64,000 nucleotides of DNA from the NCBI RefSeq assembly GCF_008806345.1, contig NZ_VZZJ01000022.1, forward strand, positions 1 to 64,000, written 5' to 3'. This DNA comes from Methylobacterium planeticum. Its GTDB lineage: Bacteria > Pseudomonadota > Alphaproteobacteria > Rhizobiales > Beijerinckiaceae. A model generated the notes under the pieces. The model searched no databases and was not told where the DNA came from. It saw nothing but the letters and a program-made list of their open reading frames with translations. How positions within the stretch are numbered: position 1 is the first letter of the stretch; each line of letters begins with the position of its first letter. Below are positions 26,299 to 35,571 of the stretch, piece by piece. A program made the translations under genes and the position numbers.

Positions 26299-27224
26299 AT
26301 ATCGATCTCTCCCGCGTCGACCTGAACCTGCTGGTGGCCCTCGATGCCCTGCTGACGGAGCGGAGCGTGACCCGGGCGGCGGCCCGGGTCGGCCTCGGCC
26401 AATCCGCGATGAGCAGCGCTTTGGCGCGCCTGCGCACGCTGTTCGACGACGAGCTTCTGACGCGCGCCCCGGAGGGGATGCGGCCGACGCCGCGGGCCCG
26501 GGCGCTGGCCGAGCCGGTGCGCTCGGCGCTGCGGCAGATCCAGGCCCTGGTGCGCCGCGACGACAGCTTCGATCCGCGCACCGTCGAGCGCGTCTTCACC
26601 ATCGGCCTGCCGGACAGCACCGAAGTGCTGCTCGGGCCGAAGCTCCTCGCCTACCTGCGGGCCGAGGCGCCCGGCATCAGCCTGCTGCTGCGCTCGATCG
26701 ATCGGATCCGGATCCTGCAGGAGCTCGACGCCGATCGGGTCGATCTCGGGATCGGCCTGTTCTCGGAGGGGCAGTCGCACCACAAGCGGCGCCTGCTCTA
26801 CCGCGACAGCTACGTCTGCCTGTTCAACGCGGACCTTCTGGGCATCGGGCCGCCGGTCTCCCTCGACGACTACCTGCGCTTTCCCCACGTGCTGACGAGC
26901 CTGCGGGAGACCGCCCACGGCGTCGTGGACGACGCGCTGGCCGAGCTCGGCCTGAGCCGGACCCTCGCGGTCACGACGCCCCGCTTCCTCGCCGTGCCCT
27001 TCCTGGTGCGCAGCGCGCCGGTGATCGCCACGATGCACGCGCGCCTGGCGCATTTCTTCGCCGGCACCCTGGGGCTCACGGTCAGCCCGGTGCCGGTGCG
27101 CCTGGAGGACGTTTCCTTCTCGATGCTCTGGCACGCCTCCTACGACAACGACCCGGCCCATACCTGGCTGCGGCGGACCCTGGTGCGTCTCGCCGCCGAG
27201 GCGGGGCCGGCGGAGATGATCTGA
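26286..27224 (+). CDS. LysR-family regulator (NodD-like type)
   Basis: The 312-residue protein begins VTIDHIDLSRVDLNLLVALDALL, then SVTRAAARVGLGQSAMSSALARL (winged helix) and an effector domain. The sequence D-L-N-L-L-V-A-L-D is typical of the NodD/NocR-like subgroup. GTG at 26286 is chosen because AGGA lies 6 nt upstream and because two dyads would otherwise be coding; an ATG at 26244 also opens the frame. The gene is divergent from a secreted protein gene and converges with the methyltransferase gene. Confidence 0.85.
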   Translation: MTIDHIDLSRVDLNLLVALDALLTERSVTRAAARVGLGQSAMSSALARLRTLFDDELLTRAPEGMRPTPRARALAEPVRSALRQIQALVRRDDSFDPRTVERVFTIGLPDSTEVLLGPKLLAYLRAEAPGISLLLRSIDRIRILQELDADRVDLGIGLFSEGQSHHKRRLLYRDSYVCLFNADLLGIGPPVSLDDYLRFPHVLTSLRETAHGVVDDALAELGLSRTLAVTTPRFLAVPFLVRSAPVIATMHARLAHFFAGTLGLTVSPVPVRLEDVSFSMLWHASYDNDPAHTWLRRTLVRLAAEAGPAEMI

Positions 27225-27230
27225 GGCGGC

Positions 27231-28196
27231 TCAGGCCGGCCCGGCGCCGTCCTTGCGGGCGGCGAGCAGGAGGGTGTTGGGACGCGTCCGCGGCGGCAGC
27301 GGCAGCACGCGGTTCAGCACGAGGGCCGCGCCGTAGGAGAGGGCCAGCGCCGCGTACCAGCTCTTGGCCGGCTTGAAGTAGCGGTCGCGGCAGCGGACGG
27401 GCGTCGCCCTCGCCATCCAGTGGATGATCGAATCGTGCCGGTCCATGCCGATGGCGTGGACGCGCTCGGGGGTGAAGCCGAGGGTGCGGGCGAGCACCTC
27501 CAGGGCGCCGGGGGTCCACCAGGTCAGGTGATGCGGCGGCGCGTTCATGATGAAGTTCGGGATCGTCGTGTTGGGCGAGGGCCAGAGCGGCGTCCCGACG
27601 AGGAGCGTGCCCCCGGGCTTGACGCAGGCCGCCATGGCGCGGGCAAAGCCCAGCGGGTCGGCCACGTGCTCGATCACCTGGAAGGCGCAGACGACATCGT
27701 AGATCGGCCCGACCCGGTCCGCATGCGCCTGGACGGTCTCGGCCAGGATCGTCCCGGTCGGATCCTCCGCGGCGAAGTTCGGATCGAGGCCCGTGTAGGG
27801 GGCGCCGGGCACGTAGGCCCGGAACCCGCCATGGCCGCAGCCGACATCGAGGACGCGCCCGCCCGCCGGGACATGCCCGGCCGCCGCCAGGAACTCGAGG
27901 CGGTGCGTGCGCGCGCCCGCGAGCTTGTCGTGCGCGGCGATCCGTCCGTAGAAGGTGCGGTAGAACGGCTCGTCCCCGGCGATCATCGGATCGAAGAAGA
28001 TCAGGCCCGTCGGCGATTCCCAGAGGCCGAAGCGCCGGGCCGGCATCAGCAGGCCGCTCACGTCGACGCCGCCGCTGTAGCGCCACAGGTCCGTCAGCAG
28101 GCGCGCGGAGACCCATTGCACGAGGCGCGCCGCCGGCGCCCCGGTGATCGGGCACGGCGGTGCCCCCTCGACCAAATTGTGCCCCGCGCCCGTCAT
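27231..28196 (-). CDS. Class I SAM-dependent methyltransferase
   Basis: The 321-residue protein carries a methyltransferase fold: VLDVGCGHGGFRAYVPG (SAM-binding motif I), YTGLDPN, VVCAFQVIEHVADP (motif II/III of the type 11/23 family) and ACVKPGGTLLVGTP. The N-terminal 80 residues are a separate part with CPITGAPA (a possible zinc-binding element of rare methyltransferases). ATG at 28196 has CGGAAG upstream; a GTG at 28214 is in frame but has none. Substrate unknown. Confidence 0.82.
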   Translation of the reverse strand: MTGAGHNLVEGAPPCPITGAPAARLVQWVSARLLTDLWRYSGGVDVSGLLMPARRFGLWESPTGLIFFDPMIAGDEPFYRTFYGRIAAHDKLAGARTHRLEFLAAAGHVPAGGRVLDVGCGHGGFRAYVPGAPYTGLDPNFAAEDPTGTILAETVQAHADRVGPIYDVVCAFQVIEHVADPLGFARAMAACVKPGGTLLVGTPLWPSPNTTIPNFIMNAPPHHLTWWTPGALEVLARTLGFTPERVHAIGMDRHDSIIHWMARATPVRCRDRYFKPAKSWYAALALSYGAALVLNRVLPLPPRTRPNTLLLAARKDGAGPA

Positions 28197-28286
28197 CGGT
28201 GCTTCCGTTGCCACGGATGCGGGCGCGCCACAACGGCCGGAAGCCCCCGGCGAGCCCCGTGCCGGCCGCGCCCACTGGACGAAGCG

Positions 28287-28628
28287 TCAGGCCGGGCCCG
28301 GCATCGCCGCGCCGATCCAGGCGGCCAGCCGCCCGGCGAGCACGGCGCCGTCGCCGGAGAGCCGCAGGATCTTCAGGCGTCCGGTCTCGCCGGACAGGAT
28401 CGCGACGTCGCGCTTGCGGAGCTTCAGGGCCTTGGCCAGGAAGGCGATCAGGGCGGCGTTGGCCTCGCCGTCGACCGGTGCCGCGGCCACCCGCAGCGCG
28501 AGCACCGGCCGCCCGTCCGCCCCGGCGATCACGCCCTCGACCGCGTCGCGACCGCCGCGCGGCGTGAGCCGGACCGCGAGGCGCAGGCCCTCCGGGTCGA
28601 TGCTGTAGGGGGTCGGATCGCTCGGCAT
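28287..28628 (-). CDS. DUF167 (YggU-like) protein
   Basis: The 113-residue protein matches the DUF167/UPF0235 family: LAVRLTPRGGRDAVEGV at the start, the invariant LRVAAAPVDGEANAALIAFLAKAL, and VAILSGETGRLKILRLSG. The role of this family is unknown; it is small, soluble and widespread. It lies alone between the methyltransferase and the P450 genes, with a divergent P450 start 124 bp away. Confidence 0.93.
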   Translation of the reverse strand: MPSDPTPYSIDPEGLRLAVRLTPRGGRDAVEGVIAGADGRPVLALRVAAAPVDGEANAALIAFLAKALKLRKRDVAILSGETGRLKILRLSGDGAVLAGRLAAWIGAAMPGPA

Positions 28629-28752
28629 CGGGACGGGCGGGGCGGATCAGGGGCGGATGGCACGCGGGAAAGCGCCGCGTCCCGCCCGTGTTTACACCCG
28701 GCCGCGCCTGCGCCATCAACCCGCGCGTCGGATCGGCGACGGGGGAGCCACG

Positions 28753-30156
28753 ATGGACTCGTCAGAGGCACGCCTTCGCGACCCCCTCCTCCGCGCCCCA
28801 CGCCTCGTGCCGCCCCTGCGCGAGCCGCCGGACCGGGACCCGCCGCTCCTCGCCTACCTCGCAGCCCTGCGCACCAACGGCATCGGAGGCTGGTCGCGGC
28901 GCGCCTATGCGGAGCCGGTGGTGCGGCGGCGCATCCTCGGGCGGCACAGCTTCACCCTCAGCGATCCGGACGCGGTCCGCCACGTCCTCATCGACAACGA
29001 GGCCAACTACGCCCGCACCTCGGCCTCGGTGCGGATCCTGCGCCCCGTCCTCGGCGACGGCCTGCTGATCAGTGAGGGGCAGAACTGGCGCCGCCAGCGC
29101 CGGGCGCTCGCCCCGGCCTTCACCCCGAAGGCGGTGGAGGAGCTCGTGCCCCACATCGCGGCCGCGGTCGACGCGGCCCTGATGGATCTCGAGCCGGCCG
29201 CCGCCCGCGGCCCCGTGGACCTGTTCCCGGCGCTGCACGGCCTCGCCCTGGAGATCGCCGGCCGCACCATGTTCTCGGTCGGGATGGCGCGCCACGGGCC
29301 GGCCCTGCGCGACCTCGTGACGGAGTACGGCGACCGTCTGGCGCGGCCGCATCTCCTCGACATGCTGCTGCCGCTCGGCCTGCCCGCGCCCCTGGATTTC
29401 GCCCGTGCCCGCTTCCGGCGGAGATGGCTTCCGTTCCTCGACGGGATCATCGCGGCGCGGGACGCCGAGCCGGCGGCCGGGCGGGAGACCCGCGACCTCC
29501 TCGATCTCCTCGCCGCCGCCCGCGACCCGGAGACCGGCGAGGGCTTCCCGCAGGCGCAGTTGCGCGATCAGGTCGCCACCATGATCATGGCCGGCCACGA
29601 GACGACGGCGGTGGCGCTGCTCTGGGCGAGCTATCTCCTGGCGCTGGCCCCCGAGATCCAGGAGCAGGTCGCCGAGGAGGCGGCCGGCGCGGATCTCGAC
29701 CGGGGCGTCGCCCTGGAGGAGCGCCTGCCGATCACCCGCGCGGTCGTCGACGAGACCCTGCGGCTCTATCCGCCGGCCTTCGTGATCGTGCGCGCGGCGC
29801 GCGCGGCCGATCGGGTCGGGGGACACGCGGTCGCCAAGGGCGATGTCGTCGTGATCTCACCCTGGGTGCTGCACCGGCACCGGCGCCTGTGGGTTGATCC
29901 GGACGCGTTCGATCCGTCGCGCTTCCTCACCGGCGCACCGGCGGTGCCGCGCTTCGCCTACCTGCCGTTCGGGGCGGGTCCGCGGGTCTGCATCGGGGCG
30001 CATTTCGCCCTGACCGAGGCGACGCTGGCGCTCGCCCGGCTGGTGGCGCGCTTCCGGATCTCCCTGCCCGCGGGCACGGCCATCCTGCCGGCCGCCGTGG
30101 TGACGACGCAGCCGGACCACGCACCGGCCTTCACCCTGCACCGGCGGCGGCCGTAG
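28753..30156 (+). CDS. Cytochrome P450
   Basis: The 467-residue heme monooxygenase has the I-helix AGHETTA, the K-helix ETLR, the PERF-like region DPSRFL and the heme-ligand loop FGAGPRVCIGAHFA with the cysteine thiolate. N-terminal part is soluble, without a membrane anchor, as is usual for bacterial P450s, although it is longer than most. The ATG follows GGGGGAG. Redox partners are not encoded next to it; the ferredoxin-reductase-like gene at 15985-17250 is distant. The substrate cannot be inferred. Confidence 0.95.
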   Translation: MDSSEARLRDPLLRAPRLVPPLREPPDRDPPLLAYLAALRTNGIGGWSRRAYAEPVVRRRILGRHSFTLSDPDAVRHVLIDNEANYARTSASVRILRPVLGDGLLISEGQNWRRQRRALAPAFTPKAVEELVPHIAAAVDAALMDLEPAAARGPVDLFPALHGLALEIAGRTMFSVGMARHGPALRDLVTEYGDRLARPHLLDMLLPLGLPAPLDFARARFRRRWLPFLDGIIAARDAEPAAGRETRDLLDLLAAARDPETGEGFPQAQLRDQVATMIMAGHETTAVALLWASYLLALAPEIQEQVAEEAAGADLDRGVALEERLPITRAVVDETLRLYPPAFVIVRAARAADRVGGHAVAKGDVVVISPWVLHRHRRLWVDPDAFDPSRFLTGAPAVPRFAYLPFGAGPRVCIGAHFALTEATLALARLVARFRISLPAGTAILPAAVVTTQPDHAPAFTLHRRRP

Positions 30157-30171
30157 CGACCGCCGCGGGCG

Positions 30172-30498
30172 TCAGGCCGCGACGGCCTGCTTTTCCTTCG
30201 CCATCGACTCCTTGGCGATCGACTCGGTCCGGCCTCCCGTCAGCCGCGCGGCGACCGGCAGGGGCAGCTCGATGTCGAGACCCAGGGTCGAGACGCCCTC
30301 GCCGCGCTCCACCTTGATCTGCACCTTGTCGGGCTCGATCGCGACGTGCTTGGCGATGACCGCGAGGATCTCCTCGCGCAGCGTCACCACGAGGTCGGAG
30401 CGGCCGTTGTCGGCCCGCTCGTGGGCGATGATGAGCTGGAGGCGCTCCCGCGCCACCGGCGCGGACCCGCGCCGGGAGAAGATGTTGAGAAGGCTCAT
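30172..30498 (-). CDS. minE: Cell division topological specificity factor MinE
   Basis: MinE drives the pole-to-pole movement of MinD and restricts MinC to the poles. The 108-residue protein starts [30 protein letters not shown], the amphipathic MinD/membrane-binding N-terminus, followed by ILAVIAKHV and [17 protein letters not shown]. About 20 extra residues at the end ([17 protein letters not shown]) exceed the common length. ATG overlaps the minD stop (ATGA). Confidence 0.96.
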   Translation of the reverse strand: MSLLNIFSRRGSAPVARERLQLIIAHERADNGRSDLVVTLREEILAVIAKHVAIEPDKVQIKVERGEGVSTLGLDIELPLPVAARLTGGRTESIAKESMAKEKQAVAA

Positions 30499-31310
30499 GC
30501 TGCCCTCCTTGTGAAGAACTTGCCGAGGAAGGACTTGCGGTCGCTGGGCACGCTCATCGGGACCATCTCGCCCTGGAGGCGGCGCACCGCGTCCGCGTAG
30601 GCCCGGGCCGGCGCCGAGAGCGGGTTGTTCAGGGTCACCGGGCAGCCGACATTCGAGGCGCGCAGCACCTCTTCGCTCTCGGGGATGATGGCGAGCAGGG
30701 GGATCGAGAGGATCTCGAGCACGTCCTCGACCTTGAGCATGTCGCCGCGGTCGGCCCGGTTGGGGTCGTAGCGGGTGAGGATGAGGTGCTTGTCGAGGGT
30801 CTCGCCCTTCTCGGCCCTGATGGTCTTGGAATCGAGGAGCCCGATGATCCGATCGGAATCGCGCACTGAGGAGACCTCGGGGTTCGTCACCACCACGGCC
30901 ACGTCCGCGTGGCGCATGGCGAGCGTCGCGCCGCGCTCGATGCCGGCGGGCGAGTCGCAGATCACCCAGTCGAACTTCTGGCGCAGCTCGTCCATCACCC
31001 GGGCGACGCCCGCGTCGGTCAGCGCGTCCTTGTCCCGGGTCTGCGAGGCGGGCAGCAGGGAGAGCTTGTCGAGGCGCTTGTCGCGGATGAGCGCCTGGGC
31101 GAGCTTGGCGTCGCCGTTGACCACGTTGATGAGGTCGTAGACGACGCGGCGCTCGGCCCCCATGACGAGGTCGAGGTTGCGCAGGCCGACGTCGAAGTCG
31201 ACGACGCAGACGCTCGATCCGCTCTGCGCGATGGCGGCGCCCAGCGCCGCCGTGGTGGTGGTCTTGCCGACACCGCCCTTGCCCGATGTCACGACGAGAA
31301 CCTTTGACAT
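30495..31310 (-). CDS. minD: Septum site-determining ATPase MinD
   Basis: The 271-residue ParA/MinD-type ATPase has the deviant Walker [10 protein letters not shown] near 9-17, [12 protein letters not shown] (the A' motif), [18 protein letters not shown] and an amphipathic C-terminal helix ([13 protein letters not shown]) for membrane attachment. MinD recruits MinC and is displaced by MinE. The ATG at 31310 fits the family; it lies 13 bp after minC and overlaps minE. Confidence 0.97.
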   Translation of the reverse strand: MSKVLVVTSGKGGVGKTTTTAALGAAIAQSGSSVCVVDFDVGLRNLDLVMGAERRVVYDLINVVNGDAKLAQALIRDKRLDKLSLLPASQTRDKDALTDAGVARVMDELRQKFDWVICDSPAGIERGATLAMRHADVAVVVTNPEVSSVRDSDRIIGLLDSKTIRAEKGETLDKHLILTRYDPNRADRGDMLKVEDVLEILSIPLLAIIPESEEVLRASNVGCPVTLNNPLSAPARAYADAVRRLQGEMVPMSVPSDRKSFLGKFFTRRAA

Positions 31311-31323
31311 TCTCGCTACTCCC

Positions 31324-32010
31324 TTAATCCAAGCTTGCCATTTTGATTGCACCGCCATCGAGCCAGATCTGCGCGGCCTTCCCGCGCAGGCTCGGACCCA
31401 TCTCCTCGGCCGTGCGGACGAAGCGATCGATACCGAGCAGTTCCGGCTCGAACTTGCGGCAGTAGATTCGGGCCCGCGGGTTGCGGGCGGCGCCGGCGAT
31501 GGCCCTCCCGCGCAGCGCGCCGTAGACGTGGATGGAGCCGCCCGCCAGGATCTCGGCCCCCGAGGAGACCGAGCCCATCACGGTGACGTCGCCGCTCGGG
31601 TGGACGATCGACTGCCCGGAGCGGACCGCGCCATCGATGGTCAGCGAGGTCAGGGGCTCGGGCTCCGGCGGAACCTGAGGGATCTCGACCGTGGTGACGG
31701 GATGCCCGTTCAGCAGGAGCGGCGGCAGCGCCTCGCCCATGATGGTGGGTTCCGCGCCCTCGACGCCGAGGACGCGGATGCGGCGCTGGCCGAGATCGGC
31801 CAGGAGGGCCGCGAGCGCGTCCCGGCCGGGCTTGAGCGCGGCGACGTCGAGGATCAGGGCGCGCCCCTCGAACAGGGTCGGGGAGCGCTTCAGCGTCGCG
31901 TCGAGATCGGCAAGCCAGTCGGCCAGCGGCATCTCGGGCGTGAGCGACAGGGCCTTGAAGGCGCGGCCGCGGAGCGGGAGGGGTCGGCGGGGAGGTGCTT
32001 GGCTGGTCAC
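31324..32010 (-). CDS. minC: Septum inhibitor MinC (copy adjacent to minD)
   Basis: The 228-residue protein has a variable N-terminal FtsZ-binding domain (PLRGRAFKALSLTPEMPLADW) and the C-terminal beta-helix that binds MinD: VMGSVSSGAEILAGGSIHVYGALRGRAIAG. MinC blocks FtsZ ring formation at the poles. minD follows after 13 bp. A second MinC gene lies 417 bp upstream. A CtrA-like motif and a GATTC site lie in the gap upstream of this copy. Confidence 0.95.
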   Translation of the reverse strand: MTSQAPPRRPLPLRGRAFKALSLTPEMPLADWLADLDATLKRSPTLFEGRALILDVAALKPGRDALAALLADLGQRRIRVLGVEGAEPTIMGEALPPLLLNGHPVTTVEIPQVPPEPEPLTSLTIDGAVRSGQSIVHPSGDVTVMGSVSSGAEILAGGSIHVYGALRGRAIAGAARNPRARIYCRKFEPELLGIDRFVRTAEEMGPSLRGKAAQIWLDGGAIKMASLD

Positions 32011-32053
32011 GGCGGTGAACGATTCCTTACCGGACCATTGACGGTCGATATGG

Positions 32054-32068
32054 TTACCGAACGGTTAA
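32054..32068. promoter_or_regulatory. CtrA-like TTAC-N7-TTAA motif upstream of minC
   Basis: TTAC-CGAACGG-TTAA differs by one base from the CtrA consensus TTAA-N7-TTAA. It lies 44 bp upstream of the minC start in the 416-bp gap 32011-32426, which has no gene. GATTC (32021-32025), a CcrM-type GANTC site, lies in the same gap. One near-match of this kind is expected by chance in some 60-90 kb, so this is a candidate only. Confidence 0.35.
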
Positions 32069-32426
32069 GAATTCCGCCCCTTCGTTAAACGCGCGCAACT
32101 TTCGCGATCGGAGCCGCGTCGAGCGAAGTTGGCAAGCCCGGCACCTCCGCAATCGGACGATGAGGATGGGACCCGGCCCAAGTTGATCTTCCGTGCCAAC
32201 GTCGGAAAGCATCGGCCGGGCGGGCGCGGACGCAATGTACACTGGAATACGTCCCTGCCTCGGGGGTCCTGACCCTCCCGCGGACTTGAGGAGAACGCAG
32301 CGTTTCCGGCGCCGTCGCGCGCCACGTCTTGGCTGCGCACCGGAAGATCACCGGATCCTGTCGCGCATTTCCGTGCCATTCCGAGACCCGACGGCCGTGG
32401 CCGGCGAAACGCGGCTCCGCGCCACC

Positions 32427-33134
32427 TTAATCGAGGGAGGTGACCTTGATGGCGTCCGCCACGAGACGGACCTCGACGGCCTGTCCCCGCTGCCCGGGGC
32501 CGAGATCGTCGGCGGTGCGGTAGAGCCCGTCGATGGCGATGAGTTCCGGCTCGAACCTGCGACAGTAGATGCGCGCCTGCGGATTGCCCGCCGCCCCCGC
32601 GATCGCCCGCCCGCGCAGGGTTCCGTAGACGTGGATCGAGCCCCCGGCGATCACCTCCGAGCCCGACGCCACCGAGCCCATCACGGTGATGTCGCCCTCG
32701 AGATGCAGGATGGTCTGGCCCGAGCGCACCGGATTGTCGAGGATCAGCGAGCGCACGGGCGCCGGCGGCGCCTCGACCGGCGGCGGTGCCGCCGCGCCGG
32801 GCTCGGGCTCGGCGATGTCGCCCGCCGGACGCCCGCCCGAAAGCGGCGGCGGCAGGCCGGGCCCGAGGAAGGTGGGTCCGGCCCCCTCGATGCCGAGGAT
32901 CGCGATGTCCCGGGCGCCGAGATCGGACACGAGGCCCACGAGATCGTCCCGCTCGAGGCTGAGGCCCGAGACGTCGAGGATCACGGGGCGGCCGGAGAAA
33001 AAGGCCGGCGAGCGCCGCGCCAGCGCGTCGAGGTCGGCGAGCCAGTCGGCGACCGGCAGCGCCGGCGCGAGCACCATCGCCATGAAGGAGCGGCCACGGA
33101 AACGGATCGGGGGACGGGGCGCTGTCTGGGTCAC
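32427..33134 (-). CDS. Second MinC-type protein
   Basis: The 235-residue protein is a full-length MinC paralogue: N-terminal PIRFRGRSFMAMVLAPALPVADWLADLD, then a Pro/Ala-rich linker of about 20 residues (GAAAPPPVEAPPAPV), and the C-terminal beta-helix VMGSVASGSEVIAGGSIHVYGTLRGRAIAGA. Both domains are intact and aligned with the minC next to minD, about half of the residues being shared at conserved stretches. It is upstream of that minC on the same strand, separated by 416 bp. Its division of labour with the other copy is unknown. Confidence 0.92.
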   Translation of the reverse strand: MTQTAPRPPIRFRGRSFMAMVLAPALPVADWLADLDALARRSPAFFSGRPVILDVSGLSLERDDLVGLVSDLGARDIAILGIEGAGPTFLGPGLPPPLSGGRPAGDIAEPEPGAAAPPPVEAPPAPVRSLILDNPVRSGQTILHLEGDITVMGSVASGSEVIAGGSIHVYGTLRGRAIAGAAGNPQARIYCRRFEPELIAIDGLYRTADDLGPGQRGQAVEVRLVADAIKVTSLD

Positions 33135-33318
33135 GGGATGGCTTCACGTTCGAATCTGCGGGCGCGCCCGCGTGCGATGAGGGGCGGACCCGCCCCGCGC
33201 GAGCCCGGAGTCTAACCCGGCTTCAGCGCGCGGGCGGCTGCCGCGGCACCGTCGTCAACACGTTTCGCGGGGCGGTTCCATCCGCGCCACGTCTGACGAC
33301 GACCAATCGAATATCCTC

Positions 33319-33338
33319 ATTCCAGAATAACTTGGAAT
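33319..33338. promoter_or_regulatory. ATTCCA-N8-TGGAAT dyad upstream of an iron-type operon
   Basis: A perfect 6-bp inverted repeat with an 8-bp spacer stands in the AT-rich part of the 425-bp gap 33135-33559, about 220 bp upstream of the membrane operon. It has some likeness to an Irr or Fur-type box but matches no consensus well. The rest of the gap has no supported gene. Confidence 0.35.
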
Positions 33339-33559
33339 GATTCCGAAACATAGGCGTTGCGGCGGCAAGCTTCCGCTTGCTACTGCCCCGGGAAGATCCT
33401 GCTCTCAACGCTCCGGCATGGCGGAGCGGGTGATCCGGCGGGGGACCGGCCCCGCGCGGGCCGCCCGAACCGTCCGGTGGTCGCCCGCGCGCCGCACAAC
33501 CACGGGTACCATGCACGGGTAACATGCGGCGCATGAGCGGAAAACACGGCGAGCGAGGC

Positions 33560-33937
33560 ATGACGGAGAGAAGTGCGGCCGGCACGGGCCCGAACGGCAC
33601 GGGCAAGGCCGAGGCGGACAAGGCCGAGGCGGCCATGAGCCGCACGGGCATCCCCCGCAGCGGCCTGTCCTACAGGGCGGCGGTGGCGGGCCGCGTGGTG
33701 CTGGCGGCCCTCGGGGGCTACGGCGTGGCCGCCCTCTGCACGGCGCTGCTCTCGCTGACGCTGCCGCTGGTCCGCTCCGAGGCGGTGACGGTCGCGACCC
33801 TCGCGAGCTTCGCCATCATGGTGGGCGCCGTCGTCTACGTCTTCGCGGCGCGCTCCCTCGCGCGCGCGGCCCTCGGGCTCGGCGCCGTGGGCCTCCTCCT
33901 CGGGGGCGGCCTCTGGCTCGTCAACGGCTTCGCTTGA
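33560..33937 (+). CDS. DUF3649-like membrane protein
   Basis: The 125-residue product has a charged N-terminal part and two to three hydrophobic segments in its second half (RVVLAALGGYGVAALCTALLSLTLPL, ATLASFAIMVGAVVYVFAARS, LGLGAVGLLLGGGLWLVNG). It fits the small membrane proteins (DUF3649 type) that precede PepSY-type proteins in iron-uptake loci. The start is uncertain: the ATG at 33560 has a GAGCGAGG ribosome site; ATGs at 33524, 33536 and 33635 are also in frame. It stops 13 bp before the next gene. Confidence 0.68.
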   Translation: MTERSAAGTGPNGTGKAEADKAEAAMSRTGIPRSGLSYRAAVAGRVVLAALGGYGVAALCTALLSLTLPLVRSEAVTVATLASFAIMVGAVVYVFAARSLARAALGLGAVGLLLGGGLWLVNGFA

Positions 33938-33950
33938 GGATCGCACCCGC

Positions 33951-35546
33951 ATGAGACAGGGTTTCCGCCAATCGATGGCGTGGCTGCACACCTGGTCGGG
34001 CCTCGTGGTCGGCTGGGTGCTGTTCGCCGTGTTCGTCACCGGAGCCGCCAGCTATTACCGCGCCGAGATCTCCGAGTGGATGCGGCCCGAGCTCCAGACG
34101 GGGGCGCCGATCGACGCCGGCCGGGCGGCGGATCTCGCGGCCGATTACCTGAGGGCCAAGGCGCCCGCCGCGCAGGGCTGGTTCATCGGCCTGCCGCAGC
34201 CCGACAAGCCGGTGACCGAGCTGTACTGGTGGAACGACCTCGTCTCCCCGCTCCAGCACGCCCTGCTCGACCCGCGCACGGGGGCGCCGTCGCCGGCGCG
34301 CGACACGCAGGGGGGCGACTTCCTCTACCGCTTCCATTTCGAGCTCAACATGCCGCCCCTCTGGGGACGCTGGATCGTCGGCCTCTGCGCCATGGTCCTG
34401 CTGGTGGCGCTGGTCTCGGGGATCGTCACGCACCGGCGCATCTTCGCGGACTTCTTCACCTTCCGGCGGCGCAAGTCCCTCCAGCGCGGCTGGCTCGACG
34501 CCCACAACGTCACGGGCGTCCTCGCCCTGCCGTTCCACCTGATGATCGCCTATACGGGCATCGTCACCCTGGCGCCGATGTACGTGCCCTGGGGCATCAC
34601 CGCGGCCTTCAAGGGCGACGAGACCCGCTTCTTCGTCGAGGCCGGGCTCTCGCCGGAGGTCCGGCTGCCCGTCGGCAAGCCGGGCAGCATCGTCTCGCTG
34701 GCGCCCCTCGTCGCGACGGCGCAGGCCCGCGTCTCCGAGCCCCTGGAGCACGTGGCGGTCTACAATCCGGGCGATGCCGCGGCCACGATCGTGACGATCT
34801 TCGAGGAGCCAAAGGGCCTCGCCCACCTGCACCCGCAGATCGCCTTCGACGGCGCCACGGGCGCCGAGCTCGGCACTACCGGATTGGTGCGCCCCGCGAC
34901 CCGGATCTCCGCGGCCTTCGTCGGCCTGCACGAGGCCCATTTCGCCGGGCCGGCCCTGCGCGCCCTGTTCTTCCTCTGCGGCCTGATGGGGGCCGCCGCC
35001 ATCGCGTCGGGCCTCATCCTGTGGAGCGTGGCGCGGCTGCCGAAGGCGGGCGAGCGCCCGGGCCTCGGCTTCCGCCTCGTGCGCGCCCTCAATGTCGGGG
35101 CGGTGGCGGGGCTGCCGGTCGGGCTCGCGGCCTACTTCCTGGCGAACCGCCTCCTGCCCGTGGGCGTCGCCGGGCGGGCCGATCTCGAGGTGCGGATCTT
35201 CTTCGGCGCCTGGGCGGCGATCGCCCTCGCGGCTCTCCTGCGCCCCCATCTCAGGGCGTGGCGGGAGGCCCTCGGGCTCGCGAGCCTCCTGTTCCTCGCG
35301 ATCCCGGTGGTCAGCGCCCTCACCACCGGCGCGCAGGCCTTCGACGGGGCGGCGCGCTTCCTCGGCTTCGACGCCGCCATGCTGGCGACCGGCCTGCTCC
35401 TCGCCTTCGCGGCCTCGGAGGCCGGGCGCACCCGGCCACCGCGCCGGGCCGAGCCGGCGGTGCCGGCCGGGCGCCCGGCGCAGCGGGCCGCGGGCACGCC
35501 GCAGGCGCGGAGCGCCGCGCCGGCGCCGGCCCGGCGCCGCGCCTGA
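33951..35546 (+). CDS. PepSY-associated transmembrane protein (iron-uptake reductase type)
   Basis: The 531-residue membrane protein has a PepSY_TM arrangement: SMAWLHTWSGLVVGWVLFAVF at the N-terminus, LYRFHFELNMPPLWGRWIVGLCAM, THRRIFADFFTFR, LDAHNVTGVLALPFHLMIAYTG, several later membrane segments and a Pro/Ala/Arg tail of about 60 residues. The His residues within and next to the membrane segments may bind heme. PiuB-like proteins of this group are encoded with siderophore receptors and are thought to reduce ferric-siderophores in the periplasm. No receptor gene is in the window. Confidence 0.85.
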   Translation: MRQGFRQSMAWLHTWSGLVVGWVLFAVFVTGAASYYRAEISEWMRPELQTGAPIDAGRAADLAADYLRAKAPAAQGWFIGLPQPDKPVTELYWWNDLVSPLQHALLDPRTGAPSPARDTQGGDFLYRFHFELNMPPLWGRWIVGLCAMVLLVALVSGIVTHRRIFADFFTFRRRKSLQRGWLDAHNVTGVLALPFHLMIAYTGIVTLAPMYVPWGITAAFKGDETRFFVEAGLSPEVRLPVGKPGSIVSLAPLVATAQARVSEPLEHVAVYNPGDAAATIVTIFEEPKGLAHLHPQIAFDGATGAELGTTGLVRPATRISAAFVGLHEAHFAGPALRALFFLCGLMGAAAIASGLILWSVARLPKAGERPGLGFRLVRALNVGAVAGLPVGLAAYFLANRLLPVGVAGRADLEVRIFFGAWAAIALAALLRPHLRAWREALGLASLLFLAIPVVSALTTGAQAFDGAARFLGFDAAMLATGLLLAFAASEAGRTRPPRRAEPAVPAGRPAQRAAGTPQARSAAPAPARRRA

Positions 35547-35571
35547 TCCCCCGACGAGCGAACCCGCGCGC

